Shown here in pieces: positions 40,976-49,625 of a stretch of 64,000 nucleotides of DNA. Both the position numbers and the translations under genes were made by a program. Under the pieces are notes generated by a model. It did no database searches. It was given only the letters and a program-made list of their open reading frames with translations, and was not told the origin of the DNA. Numbering within the stretch: position 1 is the stretch's first letter; each line of letters begins with the position of its first letter. Source of the DNA: JADFXI01 sp963784135 (GTDB lineage Bacteria; Nitrospirota; Thermodesulfovibrionia; Thermodesulfovibrionales; Dissulfurispiraceae); NCBI GenBank assembly GCA_963784135.1, contig CAWAQG010000016.1, forward strand, positions 1 to 64,000. Reading direction: 5' to 3'.

Positions 40976-41707
40976 CTACGCACCGGGCGTTCCCGGAAAT
41001 CTTTCAGCAAAAAGGTTCCTGGAGTCCTCTACCTTGCCGAAGCGTCTGCTCCTTGTCCGGTATTCGTGAATTGCATCGAGCAGTTCCCCCCTTGTGAAGT
41101 CAGGCCACAACGTATCGGTGAAATAGAATTCCGAATACGCCGACTGCCAAAGGAGAAAGTTGCTTAAGCGCTGTTCCCCGCTGGTCCTGATGATGAGATC
41201 CGGGTCAGGGATTCCGGCTGTATCCAGTAGTCCGGCAATATAGTTTTCGGTGATATCGTCCGGGCCGGCGCCCAATGCGACCGCTTTTTTTACGGCCCTT
41301 ATGATCTCATCCCTTCCGCCGTAGCTGAGCGCGCACTGCAGAATAAGATTGCCGTTGTTACTGGTTTCTTGTTCTACCACCTCGACAACAGCCCTGATAG
41401 TTTCAGGCAGTTTATCACGGTTCCCGACAATCCTGAACCGTACGCCCTCTTTCATGAAACTTTCGAATTCTTTTTTCAGGGTCGATTCAAGGAGTGCCAT
41501 GATGACAGCAACCTCTTCCTCCGGCCGCATCCAGTTCTCTATGGAAAAGGCATAAAGAGAGAGCACTTCCACACGCACTTCTTTTACAGCCTCCACAATT
41601 TCATGCACCCTTTCCACGCCCCGTTTGTGGCCTTCGGACCGAGGCAATCCTCTCAGTTCAGCCCACCTGCCGTTACCGTCCATGATGACGCCTATGTGTT
41701 TAGGCAT
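40976..41707 (-). CDS. uppS: Isoprenyl transferase (undecaprenyl diphosphate synthase)
   Basis: The 243-aa cis-prenyltransferase builds undecaprenyl diphosphate, the carrier used by the WbaP-like enzymes and for peptidoglycan. Motifs: IGVIMDGNGRWA with the catalytic Asp, GHKRGVERV, LSLYAFSIENWMRP, LQCALSYGGRDEI and the C-terminal DLIIRTSGEQRLSNFLLWQ, with YTEFYFTDTLWPDF-like sequence. It heads the uppS-cdsA-dxr-rseP unit. The beta-propeller-like gene lies 44 bp upstream in the same direction. Confidence 0.96.
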   Translation of the reverse strand: MPKHIGVIMDGNGRWAELRGLPRSEGHKRGVERVHEIVEAVKEVRVEVLSLYAFSIENWMRPEEEVAVIMALLESTLKKEFESFMKEGVRFRIVGNRDKLPETIRAVVEVVEQETSNNGNLILQCALSYGGRDEIIRAVKKAVALGAGPDDITENYIAGLLDTAGIPDPDLIIRTSGEQRLSNFLLWQSAYSEFYFTDTLWPDFTRGELLDAIHEYRTRSRRFGKVEDSRNLFAERFPGTPGA

Positions 41708-41751
41708 ATTTCTTTCTCCCCAATACGTCCCCCCGACGCGACATCACGAAA

Positions 41752-43455
41752 TCAACGCCCCTTCAGCGAAAATATATACAACGTGGCGCCGAAGGGACTC
41801 TCTCCCTTAAATATATTCATTGCTCCGCTGCTGAGGGTCGACTTCGACAGAACTATCAGCCGGTCTCCTGCAACGTCATAATCAAGTAGATCTCCGCCCG
41901 CATTTTCAATAAAAACCCTCTCCTCAATGGCAGCGCCGTTCCACCATAAGCCCCTTAGCGACGATTTCCAATATCCGAGTCCTTTTGCCATGCCGAATAT
42001 CGGTTGGCGTTTCGGCGTAATCAGCTCATTGTTGGAGAGCAGCAGCCTGTCTTTTACCGACCATTTCCCCTTATCGACAATAATTGATCCACCCTCTTTA
42101 CTGAAGGTTGTCGGGAAGCCTCCGAAATCCTCTTTGCTCACCCATAAGCGAATGCCTTCGCCATTATATATGTGCAAAAAGCCGTTGTCGTCCCATGCAG
42201 CGACCGACTGCTTGCCTTCAGGCGAGTTGAAGAGCTGAAAATCGTAAATATTAACGCCGGCAGGAAGCTTGAGGATGTCCCCCTTTTCAAAAGTGTCAGC
42301 TTTAAAGGTAAGGAAGTAAACAGGCCCCTTGTAGCCGTCGCCTTTACTGAATTCCTGTGCGATTGTCCGGCTGCCGATTTTCCTTAAAAAGGTGTCTTTT
42401 ATCTTAAGCAACTGCACATAAGATGAATCCTTTAGTTCATAAATAAATGAAACTACCTCGTCCCCCCGCATGGCGGTAATGAGTATCTCGTCTTTGCCGT
42501 CCTTGTTAAGATCGATAGTGTCCAGCCAGAGAATCTCGCCGGCGGGAACACTAAATTCTTCCAGTGCTTTAAGGTCCACTCCCTGCCGGTAAATTCGTAT
42601 CTTGTTGCCGTAAGCGAGCACTATCTCCATGTTCCCATCGCCTGCAAGATCGCCTGTAGCGAGGCGGGTTGCCGTAAAGGGCAAATGAAAAGACAGCAGT
42701 ATCTCTCCCTCTCTCGGTATAAAAAGGCCTGCCCTGAGTCTCAGCTCTTTAACGCTGCTGATGTCGGCCGTGGCCTCTTTTTCCGCAAACTCCTTGCCGT
42801 CTTCAACCCAGTAAAGTTTCTGTTTGACAGCCACCTGGCCTTCGGCGGTTTCAGAAGTCAAAACCAATGCTGCATCAGCGCCCTTCTTCTTTGCTTCGGC
42901 CAATATTTTAGGGACGTCATCAGTCTCAATGCCTGTATCAATGAGTTCAAAGCGATTTGTTTCCTTAAGCATCTGGTAGTACGCATCGCCAAGAAACCAA
43001 TCGATATCGCCCTGGTAAAACAGCATTTTGACTTTGGTGGCAGGAATCTTGAGTTTTGCATCCGTAAAATGAGCAGGATCCCCATTTATAATAATTCCGG
43101 CAGCGTCGTCTGCTGCAACCGAGGTGACTTCAATGGCGCCGACCGGGAGTTCGATCTTCCCGAGCGGCTCTTTGGTGACAGGGTGAATAAAGTTTGCGCC
43201 TTCCTTGAAAGCAGTAAGCCGCATGCCTTTTTCTACTGATTCCCGGGACCCCGGCTCGATTTTAACTGACTTGCCTTCAACAGAGGTGACCCTTCCTGCA
43301 ACAGGGTTGAAGTAAGAGAGAGTCTGGTCCTTCAATAGTTTCAGCGCGGTATCCGCGTCGTTCTGAACAGCGTCTTGCTGTGTAAAGCCGGGTTGCGCAA
43401 TAAAAAGCAAAAGTGATAATGAGAAGAGCACGGCCGCCACTATTTTTTGGGCCAT
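41752..43455 (-). CDS. Secreted FG-GAP/VCBS-like beta-propeller protein
   Basis: The ATG at 43455 is preceded by GGAGGAT; it gives 567 aa with a signal peptide (MAQKIVAAVLFSLSLLLFIA). Residues about 40-220 form an unassigned domain (AGRVTSVEGKSVKIEPGSRE, FYQGDIDWFLGDAYYQML) with possible likeness to a nucleoside- or polysaccharide-system periplasmic domain. The C-terminal half has FG-GAP-type Ca-binding repeats such as TGDLAGDGNMEIVLAYG, DLNKDGKDEILI and WDDNGFLHIYNG. Such proteins are often placed at the outer membrane. The function is not known. Position before uppS suggests an envelope role only by context. Confidence 0.85.
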   Translation of the reverse strand: MAQKIVAAVLFSLSLLLFIAQPGFTQQDAVQNDADTALKLLKDQTLSYFNPVAGRVTSVEGKSVKIEPGSRESVEKGMRLTAFKEGANFIHPVTKEPLGKIELPVGAIEVTSVAADDAAGIIINGDPAHFTDAKLKIPATKVKMLFYQGDIDWFLGDAYYQMLKETNRFELIDTGIETDDVPKILAEAKKKGADAALVLTSETAEGQVAVKQKLYWVEDGKEFAEKEATADISSVKELRLRAGLFIPREGEILLSFHLPFTATRLATGDLAGDGNMEIVLAYGNKIRIYRQGVDLKALEEFSVPAGEILWLDTIDLNKDGKDEILITAMRGDEVVSFIYELKDSSYVQLLKIKDTFLRKIGSRTIAQEFSKGDGYKGPVYFLTFKADTFEKGDILKLPAGVNIYDFQLFNSPEGKQSVAAWDDNGFLHIYNGEGIRLWVSKEDFGGFPTTFSKEGGSIIVDKGKWSVKDRLLLSNNELITPKRQPIFGMAKGLGYWKSSLRGLWWNGAAIEERVFIENAGGDLLDYDVAGDRLIVLSKSTLSSGAMNIFKGESPFGATLYIFSLKGR

Positions 43456-43624
43456 TAAATTAATCCTCCGGATTTTAGATGGATTGCAGTAAGAAATGCC
43501 ATTTTTTTCATCGCGCATTCAGTATGAAACAGTTTAAAATATAGGCTATTGAGAAGTCAAAGCCACTACCGGGCTGATCCCCCAATCTTGACTAAAAAGG
43601 GCGGCAAAGGGTTAAATACATACT

Positions 43625-44380
43625 ATGGTTAAAATCAGGACGTTAGCTGTTTTTATGCTTACCATTGCGCTCACTGCGGCGCTTGGCGGGTGCGGCGGGC
43701 CGCAAGTTAAAAAAGATGAGGACTTTGATTCGGAGAAATTTCTTGCCAAGGCCATTAAGCTTATTGATGATAGGGACTACGATGAGGCACGAAAGGTGCT
43801 GCTTGAGGTAAAGAACAGGGACCTTACAAAAAAATATGCTCCGCTCGCGCAGTTGAGAATTGCCGATTCATATATAAAAGACAGCGACCCCGACCACGGC
43901 ATCGAGGAATACAGAAAATTTCTTGAGCTCTATCCTGATAACCCACAGGTATCATTTGCCCAGTACCAGATTGCTATGGCCTATTTCTCACAGATTGAAG
44001 GCGCTGACAGGGGGCTCAGCGCCGCGCGGCAGGCCCTGCAGGAATTTACCCGCTTAAAAGAACTCTATCCGCGGAACCCTTACCGGGATATTATAGAACT
44101 CAGAGTCCAGAAGTGCAGGAAGGTCATGGCGGAAGGCGAATTTATGGTCGGGAAATTCTACTACGAAAAAGAATCATATAAAGCGGCAATAAACAGGTTT
44201 GAGCAGCTGCTCAAACAATTCCCCGAATATGAAGGGGCCGATGAAGCATTTCTGTTTTTGGGTAAATCATATAAAGCCATTAAAATGGAAGACAAGGCAC
44301 GGGAGGCATTTAAAACACTCATCGAAAAGTATCCAACCAGCAGGTTTGTTAAAGAAGCCAGGAAGGTAATCCAGGGTTAG
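43625..44380 (+). CDS. bamD: Outer membrane assembly lipoprotein BamD-like (TPR)
   Basis: The 251-aa lipoprotein has a signal with lipobox (LTAALGGC) and tandem TPR/tol-pal-like repeats: DYDEARKVLLEVKNRD, HGIEEYRKFLELYPDNPQV, LQEFTRLKELYPRNPY, AAINRFEQLLKQFPEYEGAD. The spacing and YxxF-type helices match BamD/ComL of the beta-barrel assembly complex. It starts a plus-strand operon that continues with the siroheme gene after 7 bp. A general TPR lipoprotein is the alternative, but length and order favour BamD. Confidence 0.88.
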   Translation: MVKIRTLAVFMLTIALTAALGGCGGPQVKKDEDFDSEKFLAKAIKLIDDRDYDEARKVLLEVKNRDLTKKYAPLAQLRIADSYIKDSDPDHGIEEYRKFLELYPDNPQVSFAQYQIAMAYFSQIEGADRGLSAARQALQEFTRLKELYPRNPYRDIIELRVQKCRKVMAEGEFMVGKFYYEKESYKAAINRFEQLLKQFPEYEGADEAFLFLGKSYKAIKMEDKAREAFKTLIEKYPTSRFVKEARKVIQG

Positions 44381-44387
44381 CACCACG

Positions 44388-45062
44388 GTGGGCCATCATT
44401 ACTATCCTGCCTTTTTAGATCTGAGAGGGAAACAATGTATTGTTGTCGGCGGCGGAAAAGTAGCTGAACGAAAGGTTGCCGCTCTGCTTCGTTCCGGGGC
44501 AATAGTCACCGTAATAAGTCCTTTTGTGACCGGCGTGCTTGCGGACTATAGCGAAAGTAAGCGGATAAAACATGTAAGAAGGAAGTACCGGAAGGGTGAT
44601 CTTGAAGATGCCTTTATTGTTATTGCCGCTACATCGGACGGGCGGGTAAACCGGGAGGTTTCGGTTGATGCGCCGTGCCTTTTGAACGTAGTCGACGCGC
44701 CTGAGCTGTCCAATTTTATTGTGCCTTCAGTTATAAAAAGAGGACCACTGGCCCTTGCTGTTTCTACAGCCGGCTCCAGCCCCGCGCTGGCAAAAAGCAT
44801 CAGAAAGGAGCTGGAACTGCTCTACAGTGAAGAGTTCGGCTTATTCGTGGATTTCCTGGGGAAGCAGCGGGAAAAGGCACTGACAGATATTGCAGACGAT
44901 GGTATAAGAAAGCGCCTTATGAAACAAATCGCCGCGCCTGAGCTGCTCGGAACGCTCAGAAAAGAAGGGTTTAAGGCAACAAGGAGCAGCGTAATGAAGA
45001 AAATAGCGGCGGCAGTAAAACAATCACAAATAAAGGACCGGAGGCGGTCGCCTAAACAGTGA
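44388..45062 (+). CDS. Precorrin-2 dehydrogenase / sirohydrochlorin ferrochelatase (CysG N-terminal type)
   Basis: The frame starts at GTG 44388 and encodes 224 aa. The Rossmann motif KQCIVVGGGKVAERKVAALL and the NVVDAPELSNFIVPSVI segment identify the Met8/CysG-N family that oxidises precorrin-2 in siroheme synthesis. There is no methyltransferase domain, so uroporphyrinogen methylation must be done by another protein. VSTAGSSPALAKSIRKELE is the conserved dimerisation region. Siroheme serves sulfite/nitrite reductases or the alternative heme pathway of sulfate-respiring anaerobes; which applies cannot be told here. Confidence 0.93.
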   Translation: MGHHYYPAFLDLRGKQCIVVGGGKVAERKVAALLRSGAIVTVISPFVTGVLADYSESKRIKHVRRKYRKGDLEDAFIVIAATSDGRVNREVSVDAPCLLNVVDAPELSNFIVPSVIKRGPLALAVSTAGSSPALAKSIRKELELLYSEEFGLFVDFLGKQREKALTDIADDGIRKRLMKQIAAPELLGTLRKEGFKATRSSVMKKIAAAVKQSQIKDRRRSPKQ

Positions 45063-45072
45063 ACAACAGACA

Positions 45073-45996
45073 ATGCTTAAAGTAGGAGTAATAGGAGTAG
45101 GGTACCTGGGACAGCACCATGCCCGTATTTTTGCAGAACTTGACGATGTCAGGATGGTTGCTGTTGCCGACACGGACGGAGAGCGGGCCGGTGAGATTGC
45201 GGTAAAGTACGGGTGCAAAGCATATACCGATTATCGGAAACTCCTTGACGGAGTGGATGCGGTGAGCATTGTCACCCCTACCACACTTCATTATGCGGTG
45301 GCAATGGATTGTATCCTGGCCGGCAAGGATGTCCTCATCGAGAAGCCCATCACTGCCACAATAGAGGAAGCAGACCGCCTCATTGCAGCATCCGGCGAGG
45401 CAGGCACGCTTATCCAGGTGGGCCATCTGGAGCGTTTTAATCCGGTTGTGCCGGCACTATATCCCTTACTGGATGCTCCGGCATTTATAGAGGCGGAGCG
45501 ACTGTCTCCCTTTCAGGGGAGAGGGGTTGATGTGGATATTACTCTTGACCTTATGATCCATGATATTGATGTGGTACTTTCAATAATGGATGAAAGCACG
45601 GTAAGCGATGTGAAGGCTGCGGGCTCAAAGTATATTACCGATACCATCGACACTGCAAAGGTGTGGCTCGAGTTTGCCAATGGCGCCCAGGCACTGCTTG
45701 CAGCGAGCAGGATAGCATCCGGCAAATCGAGGAAGCTCACTATTTTTCAGAAGAATTCATATATTGTAATGGACTACCAGAATATGGAGATAACGAAATT
45801 TTTCAGGAGGGGAGATATGCTCGTAGGCGATTCCATCCTGGTTGAGAAGAGGGAGCCGCTCAAGGAGGAGCTGAAAGATTTTGTCAAATGCGTCGGCAAC
45901 AGGAACAGGCCGGCGGTATGCGCCATAAAAGGGCGCAATGCATTAAAGATTGCTCTTCAGGCAGGGGCACAGATAAAACAGGGGTGGCAACGTTAA
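45073..45996 (+). CDS. Gfo/Idh/MocA oxidoreductase, probable UDP-GlcNAc 3-dehydrogenase (GnnA-like)
   Basis: The 307-aa protein has the N-terminal NAD-binding domain (VGVIGVGYLGQHHARIF) and the EKPITAT motif. The C-terminal domain has GHLERFNPVVP and DLMIHDIDVVLSI, all typical of this family. GnnA oxidises the 3-OH of UDP-GlcNAc so that GnnB can aminate it, giving lipid A with four amide-linked acyl chains. The assignment rests on its immediate neighbours, a DegT-type aminotransferase, lpxB, waaA and lpxK. Sequence alone supports only the family. Confidence 0.9.
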   Translation: MLKVGVIGVGYLGQHHARIFAELDDVRMVAVADTDGERAGEIAVKYGCKAYTDYRKLLDGVDAVSIVTPTTLHYAVAMDCILAGKDVLIEKPITATIEEADRLIAASGEAGTLIQVGHLERFNPVVPALYPLLDAPAFIEAERLSPFQGRGVDVDITLDLMIHDIDVVLSIMDESTVSDVKAAGSKYITDTIDTAKVWLEFANGAQALLAASRIASGKSRKLTIFQKNSYIVMDYQNMEITKFFRRGDMLVGDSILVEKREPLKEELKDFVKCVGNRNRPAVCAIKGRNALKIALQAGAQIKQGWQR

Positions 45997-47093
45997 TGAA
46001 ACCTATGATTGATTTAAAAAAACAGTACCTGGGGGTCAAAGATGAAATCCTCCATGCCGTAAATGAAATACTCGAAAGCTCGCAATACATCCTGGGCAAA
46101 AGAGTTTCCGAGCTGGAGAGGGATGTCAGGAGCTACCACGGGGTGAAGGAAGCTATCGGCGTTGCTTCCGGCACAGATGCCCTCCACCTGTCATTGAAGT
46201 CTCTCGGCATAGGGCCCGGAGATGAGGTCATCACAAGTCCCTTTACTTTTTTTGCAACCGTTGAAGCGATTTTATACACCGGCGCAAGGCCGGTTTTCGC
46301 CGATATCGAGCCCGATACCTGCAATATTGATCCCTCGCTTATAGAGAAAAAGATAACGAAACATACGAAGGCGATTCTGCCGGTGCATATCTTCGGACAT
46401 CCTGCCGCCATGGGAAAAATTATGGAGATTGCTGCAGGCAGCGGCCTGAAGGTGGTGGAAGATTGCGCGCAGGCTTTCGGAGCTTCATTGCACGGCAGAA
46501 GAACAGGAAGCTTCGGTGACGCCGGCTGTTTCAGCTTCTATCCGAGCAAAAATCTTGGCGCTTGCGGGGACGGAGGGATGATTGTCCTTAACAACGCCGA
46601 AGCCGCTGGTACAATAAAAATATTGAGGAACCACGGCTCCCGGGGCGGCTACCGGCATGAGTGTCTCGGATACAACAGCAGGCTTGACGAAATACAGGCT
46701 GGAATTCTTCTTATCAAGTTCAGGAAGATCGACGAGTACAACAGCAGGAGGCGCGAGAACGCCCATCTCTATGACCGGCTGCTTGCCGGCAGCGTTGTCT
46801 GCCCTATAGAGCGGCCAGGCGCAGTACATGTCTACCACCAGTATACGATCAGGAGCGGGCGGCGGGATTATATCCAGCAGCGGTTGAAGGAGCAGGGGAC
46901 CGCATCTGTCGTCTATTACCCCATACCTCTCCATATGCAGAAGGCCCTGGAATTTCTGGGCCACGGTGAAGGAAGTTTCCCTGTGACGGAGCAGGTTTCA
47001 AAGGAAGTGCTCTCGCTGCCTATGTATCCGGAGCTTGATGCAGCTGATATACGCTATACGGCGGACGTAATCCTCTCATGCTTGAAAGAATAA
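45996..47093 (+). CDS. DegT/DnrJ/EryC1 aminotransferase, probable GnnB-like
   Basis: The start ATG at 45996 overlaps the upstream TAA (TAATG), giving 365 aa; a longer frame from 45888 overlaps the previous gene. The PLP-dependent fold is clear: GVASGTDALHLSL, DEVITSPFTFFAT, EDCAQAFGA, and the Schiff-base Lys in FSFYPSKNLGACGDGGM. Such enzymes aminate 3- or 4-keto nucleotide sugars. With the adjacent GnnA-like dehydrogenase, 3-amination of UDP-GlcNAc for lipid A is the best explanation. The end overlaps lpxB by 16 bp. Confidence 0.9.
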   Translation: MKPMIDLKKQYLGVKDEILHAVNEILESSQYILGKRVSELERDVRSYHGVKEAIGVASGTDALHLSLKSLGIGPGDEVITSPFTFFATVEAILYTGARPVFADIEPDTCNIDPSLIEKKITKHTKAILPVHIFGHPAAMGKIMEIAAGSGLKVVEDCAQAFGASLHGRRTGSFGDAGCFSFYPSKNLGACGDGGMIVLNNAEAAGTIKILRNHGSRGGYRHECLGYNSRLDEIQAGILLIKFRKIDEYNSRRRENAHLYDRLLAGSVVCPIERPGAVHVYHQYTIRSGRRDYIQQRLKEQGTASVVYYPIPLHMQKALEFLGHGEGSFPVTEQVSKEVLSLPMYPELDAADIRYTADVILSCLKE

Positions 47094-48244
47094 TGATAAT
47101 CGCAGGCGAGAGTTCCGGAGAATTATACGGGGCCCTGCTTGCGAAGACGCTCCGGTCGCGCAATCCGGGGCTGCGCATTGCCGGTGTCGGCGGAGAGAGA
47201 ATGGAGTCCGCAGGCGTGGAAATCATATCGGCAATAGCGAGTTCTTTCGGCCTTATTGAAGCGATCAAAACATTCGGTAAAATTAAAAAGACGTTTAATA
47301 AGATTGTTGCCGCGTTAACGTCCTTTGCCCCTCAGGCGGTCGTGCTGATAGATTATCCGGATTTCAATATCCCTGTTGCCCGTGAAGCCAAAAAACGTGG
47401 GATAAAAGTGCTTTATTATGTGAGCCCCCAGGTATGGGCCTGGAGAATTAAGAGGGTCGCGACCATCGGCAGATTGGTTGATGCGATGGCGGTAATACTC
47501 CCTTTCGAGGCCGAGCTATACCGGAGTACCGGCATACCCTGCGAATTCGTAGGCCACCCGGTAATGGATGAGATTGCCGGGGTGGAGGGAAATTCAGATT
47601 CAATCAAGGCGGAACTCGGACTGCATCCTGACCGGCCGGTCATGGTATTGATGCCGGGCAGCAGGCCGCACGAGGTGCAAAAACTGCTGCCGGTCATGGC
47701 AGAAGCTGCCGCTGCAATGAAAGAGCGCTTCCCGGGATATCAGTTCGTTATGCCGGTCGCTCCGAATCTAAGCAGTGAAGTCTTATCTGTGATGAGCAAC
47801 GAATTAAAGGAATTTGCCCTTCACTCATTAGTTATCACGGACAACGCCATCAAAGCGCTTCGTGCCGCGGACATCGCCCTGATCGCATCCGGCACAGCCA
47901 CGTTGCAGGCGGCGCTTTTGGGCGTGCCCATGGTGGTCCTGTACAAGTTGTCGCCTTTTACCTACTTTGTGGGCAAACTTGTCGTCAAAGTAAGCCATGT
48001 TTCCCTGGTAAATATTCTTCTCGACAAATCGGTCCGGGATGACTCAGGGCTTAGAATCAGGGAATTATTGCAGGGAGCGGCAAATAAAAAAAACATCATG
48101 GACGAGCTTGCCCGTCTGTCGGATAATGAGGAATATAAGAATGCCATGATTTCACAAATGAAAAAAGTGAGGGCGTTTTTCCTTAACAGGAATGCGTCGC
48201 TGAGAGTTGCCGAAATGGTCGAACAAATAGCTACAAATAGGTAA
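47078..48244 (+). CDS. lpxB: Lipid-A-disaccharide synthase
   Basis: LpxB joins UDP-2,3-diacyl-glucosamine with lipid X to form the lipid A disaccharide at the inner membrane. The 388-aa GT19 protein has IMIIAGESSGELYGALLA, GVGGERMESAG, YYVSPQVWAWR, ILPFEAELYR, FVGHPVMDE and VLMPGSRPHEVQKLLP. ASGTATLQAALLGVPMVVLYK completes the signature. Its stop codon directly abuts word hairpin 9, and waaA follows. Confidence 0.97.
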   Translation: MLERIMIIAGESSGELYGALLAKTLRSRNPGLRIAGVGGERMESAGVEIISAIASSFGLIEAIKTFGKIKKTFNKIVAALTSFAPQAVVLIDYPDFNIPVAREAKKRGIKVLYYVSPQVWAWRIKRVATIGRLVDAMAVILPFEAELYRSTGIPCEFVGHPVMDEIAGVEGNSDSIKAELGLHPDRPVMVLMPGSRPHEVQKLLPVMAEAAAAMKERFPGYQFVMPVAPNLSSEVLSVMSNELKEFALHSLVITDNAIKALRAADIALIASGTATLQAALLGVPMVVLYKLSPFTYFVGKLVVKVSHVSLVNILLDKSVRDDSGLRIRELLQGAANKKNIMDELARLSDNEEYKNAMISQMKKVRAFFLNRNASLRVAEMVEQIATNR

Positions 48245-48245
48245 T

Positions 48246-48348
48246 CAGGTTATAGGTCATGGGTTATAGGAAAAGAAAAAGGTGTCTTTCCATTTTTCGA
48301 CCTACGCCCTATAACCCATTACCTATAACCTATTACCTATTACCTATG
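48246..48348. repeat. Word hairpin 9 (TATAGGTCATGGGTTATAGG type)
   Basis: The left arm 48246-48270 and right arm 48301-48348 (seven CCTATAA/CCTATTA words) face each other across 30 bp. It starts 1 bp after the lpxB stop and overlaps the waaA ATG. The right arm is longer than the left. Confidence 0.85.
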
Positions 48349-49608
48349 ACATCGATCTTTTACCCGTTATATACTGTTCTTTATACTGCGGCACTGGCCT
48401 TTCTGCTCCCATTCGAATATTTAAAGCGATCAGCTGAATTTCGGAAGCGATGGCTGCGGGAACGCTTCGGCTTTTATGCCGGAAAGCGGTTTACCGGCAG
48501 GCCTATCTGGATCCACGCAGTTTCAGTCGGTGAGGTCATTGCATCGGTCCCGCTAATCAAAAAAATTAAACAGAGGCATCCATCACTCGAAATTGTTATT
48601 TCAACGGTCACCGATACCGGGCAGAAGGTTGCCCTGGAGCGGGCCGGGGCTTATGCCGGAATTATTTATGTGCCTTTTGACCTGCCTTTTGCTATTAAGA
48701 ATGCCCTGCATCATATCCGGCCGTCTGCTTTTATCATAATGGAGACAGAGTTGTGGCCCCATGTTATCAGGGCCCTGAAAGAAAATGATGTTCCTGTGGT
48801 CCTGATGAACGGCAGATTATCCGAACGTTCGTATAAGAGGTATAAGAAACTGGGTTTCTTTATCGCAAAAGTCCTCCGGAACATCAGTCTTCTCTGTGTG
48901 CAGGATAATATCTATGCCGGGAGATTCAGGGACCTCGGCGCAGCACCTGAGCGGATAAAGATCATCGGCAGTTTCAAATTTGATACACTGCCCTCTTCAT
49001 CTGTGCCGGAATGGACTGAAACACTCTGCGGTCCTGTTATAATTGCGGGAAGCACGCACGAAACCGAAGAGGAACTGGTGCTCGATGCCTATACGCGGTT
49101 AAAGGCTTTCTTGCCCGAGCTTAATCTTATTATTGCTCCAAGGCATCCCGCGCGTTTCAGGACCGTGGAGGAACTGGTCAGGAAAAAAGGCCTGGAATAT
49201 ATGAAGAGATCGGAACTCGCAAATAGTCAGGACTCTCCGGCTTCCGGGCTTGTCGTTATTCTCGATGTTATCGGAGAGTTGTCTGCAGTGTATGGAGCTG
49301 CCGATATTGCGGTCATAGGCGGCAGTTTTATCGAACACGGCGGTCAAAATCCCCTGGAACCTGCATTCTGGGGAAAAGCTATTGTCTGCGGCCCCCATAT
49401 GGAAAATTTTCCCTTTATAGAGGAATTTTATTCTGGCGGGGGAGCGGCCAGGACAGAGGCGACGCTGCTTTATGAAGTTCTGAAAGATATGCTTGAGTCA
49501 CCCGAACAGATGCGGCGCATGGGGAGCATTGCAAAGAAGCTCTACGAGAAAAACTCCGGCGCCGCGGAGAGGGCGATGGAACTCATAGACGAGTATCTTG
49601 TTTCTTAA
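48346..49608 (+). CDS. waaA: 3-deoxy-D-manno-octulosonic acid transferase
   Basis: WaaA (KdtA) adds Kdo to lipid A. The 420-aa frame from the ATG at 48346 starts MTSIFYPLYTVLYTAALAFL, the usual membrane-associated N-terminus. The GT30 signatures are IWIHAVSVGEVIAS, STVTDTGQKVA, METELWPHVI and GSTHETEEELV, with HGGQNPLEPAFWG near the C-terminus. A longer frame from 48259 would add 29 residues translated from word hairpin 9 and is disregarded. No Shine-Dalgarno is visible because the repeat occupies that position; translation may be coupled to lpxB or depend on the repeat. Confidence 0.95.
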   Translation: MTSIFYPLYTVLYTAALAFLLPFEYLKRSAEFRKRWLRERFGFYAGKRFTGRPIWIHAVSVGEVIASVPLIKKIKQRHPSLEIVISTVTDTGQKVALERAGAYAGIIYVPFDLPFAIKNALHHIRPSAFIIMETELWPHVIRALKENDVPVVLMNGRLSERSYKRYKKLGFFIAKVLRNISLLCVQDNIYAGRFRDLGAAPERIKIIGSFKFDTLPSSSVPEWTETLCGPVIIAGSTHETEEELVLDAYTRLKAFLPELNLIIAPRHPARFRTVEELVRKKGLEYMKRSELANSQDSPASGLVVILDVIGELSAVYGAADIAVIGGSFIEHGGQNPLEPAFWGKAIVCGPHMENFPFIEEFYSGGGAARTEATLLYEVLKDMLESPEQMRRMGSIAKKLYEKNSGAAERAMELIDEYLVS

Positions 49609-49625
49609 ACAAGTGAGGGGGCATC

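Noticed and set aside
48259..48345. Longer waaA start
   Set aside because: The extra 29 residues are translated from the hairpin and lie before the normal membrane-associated N-terminus.
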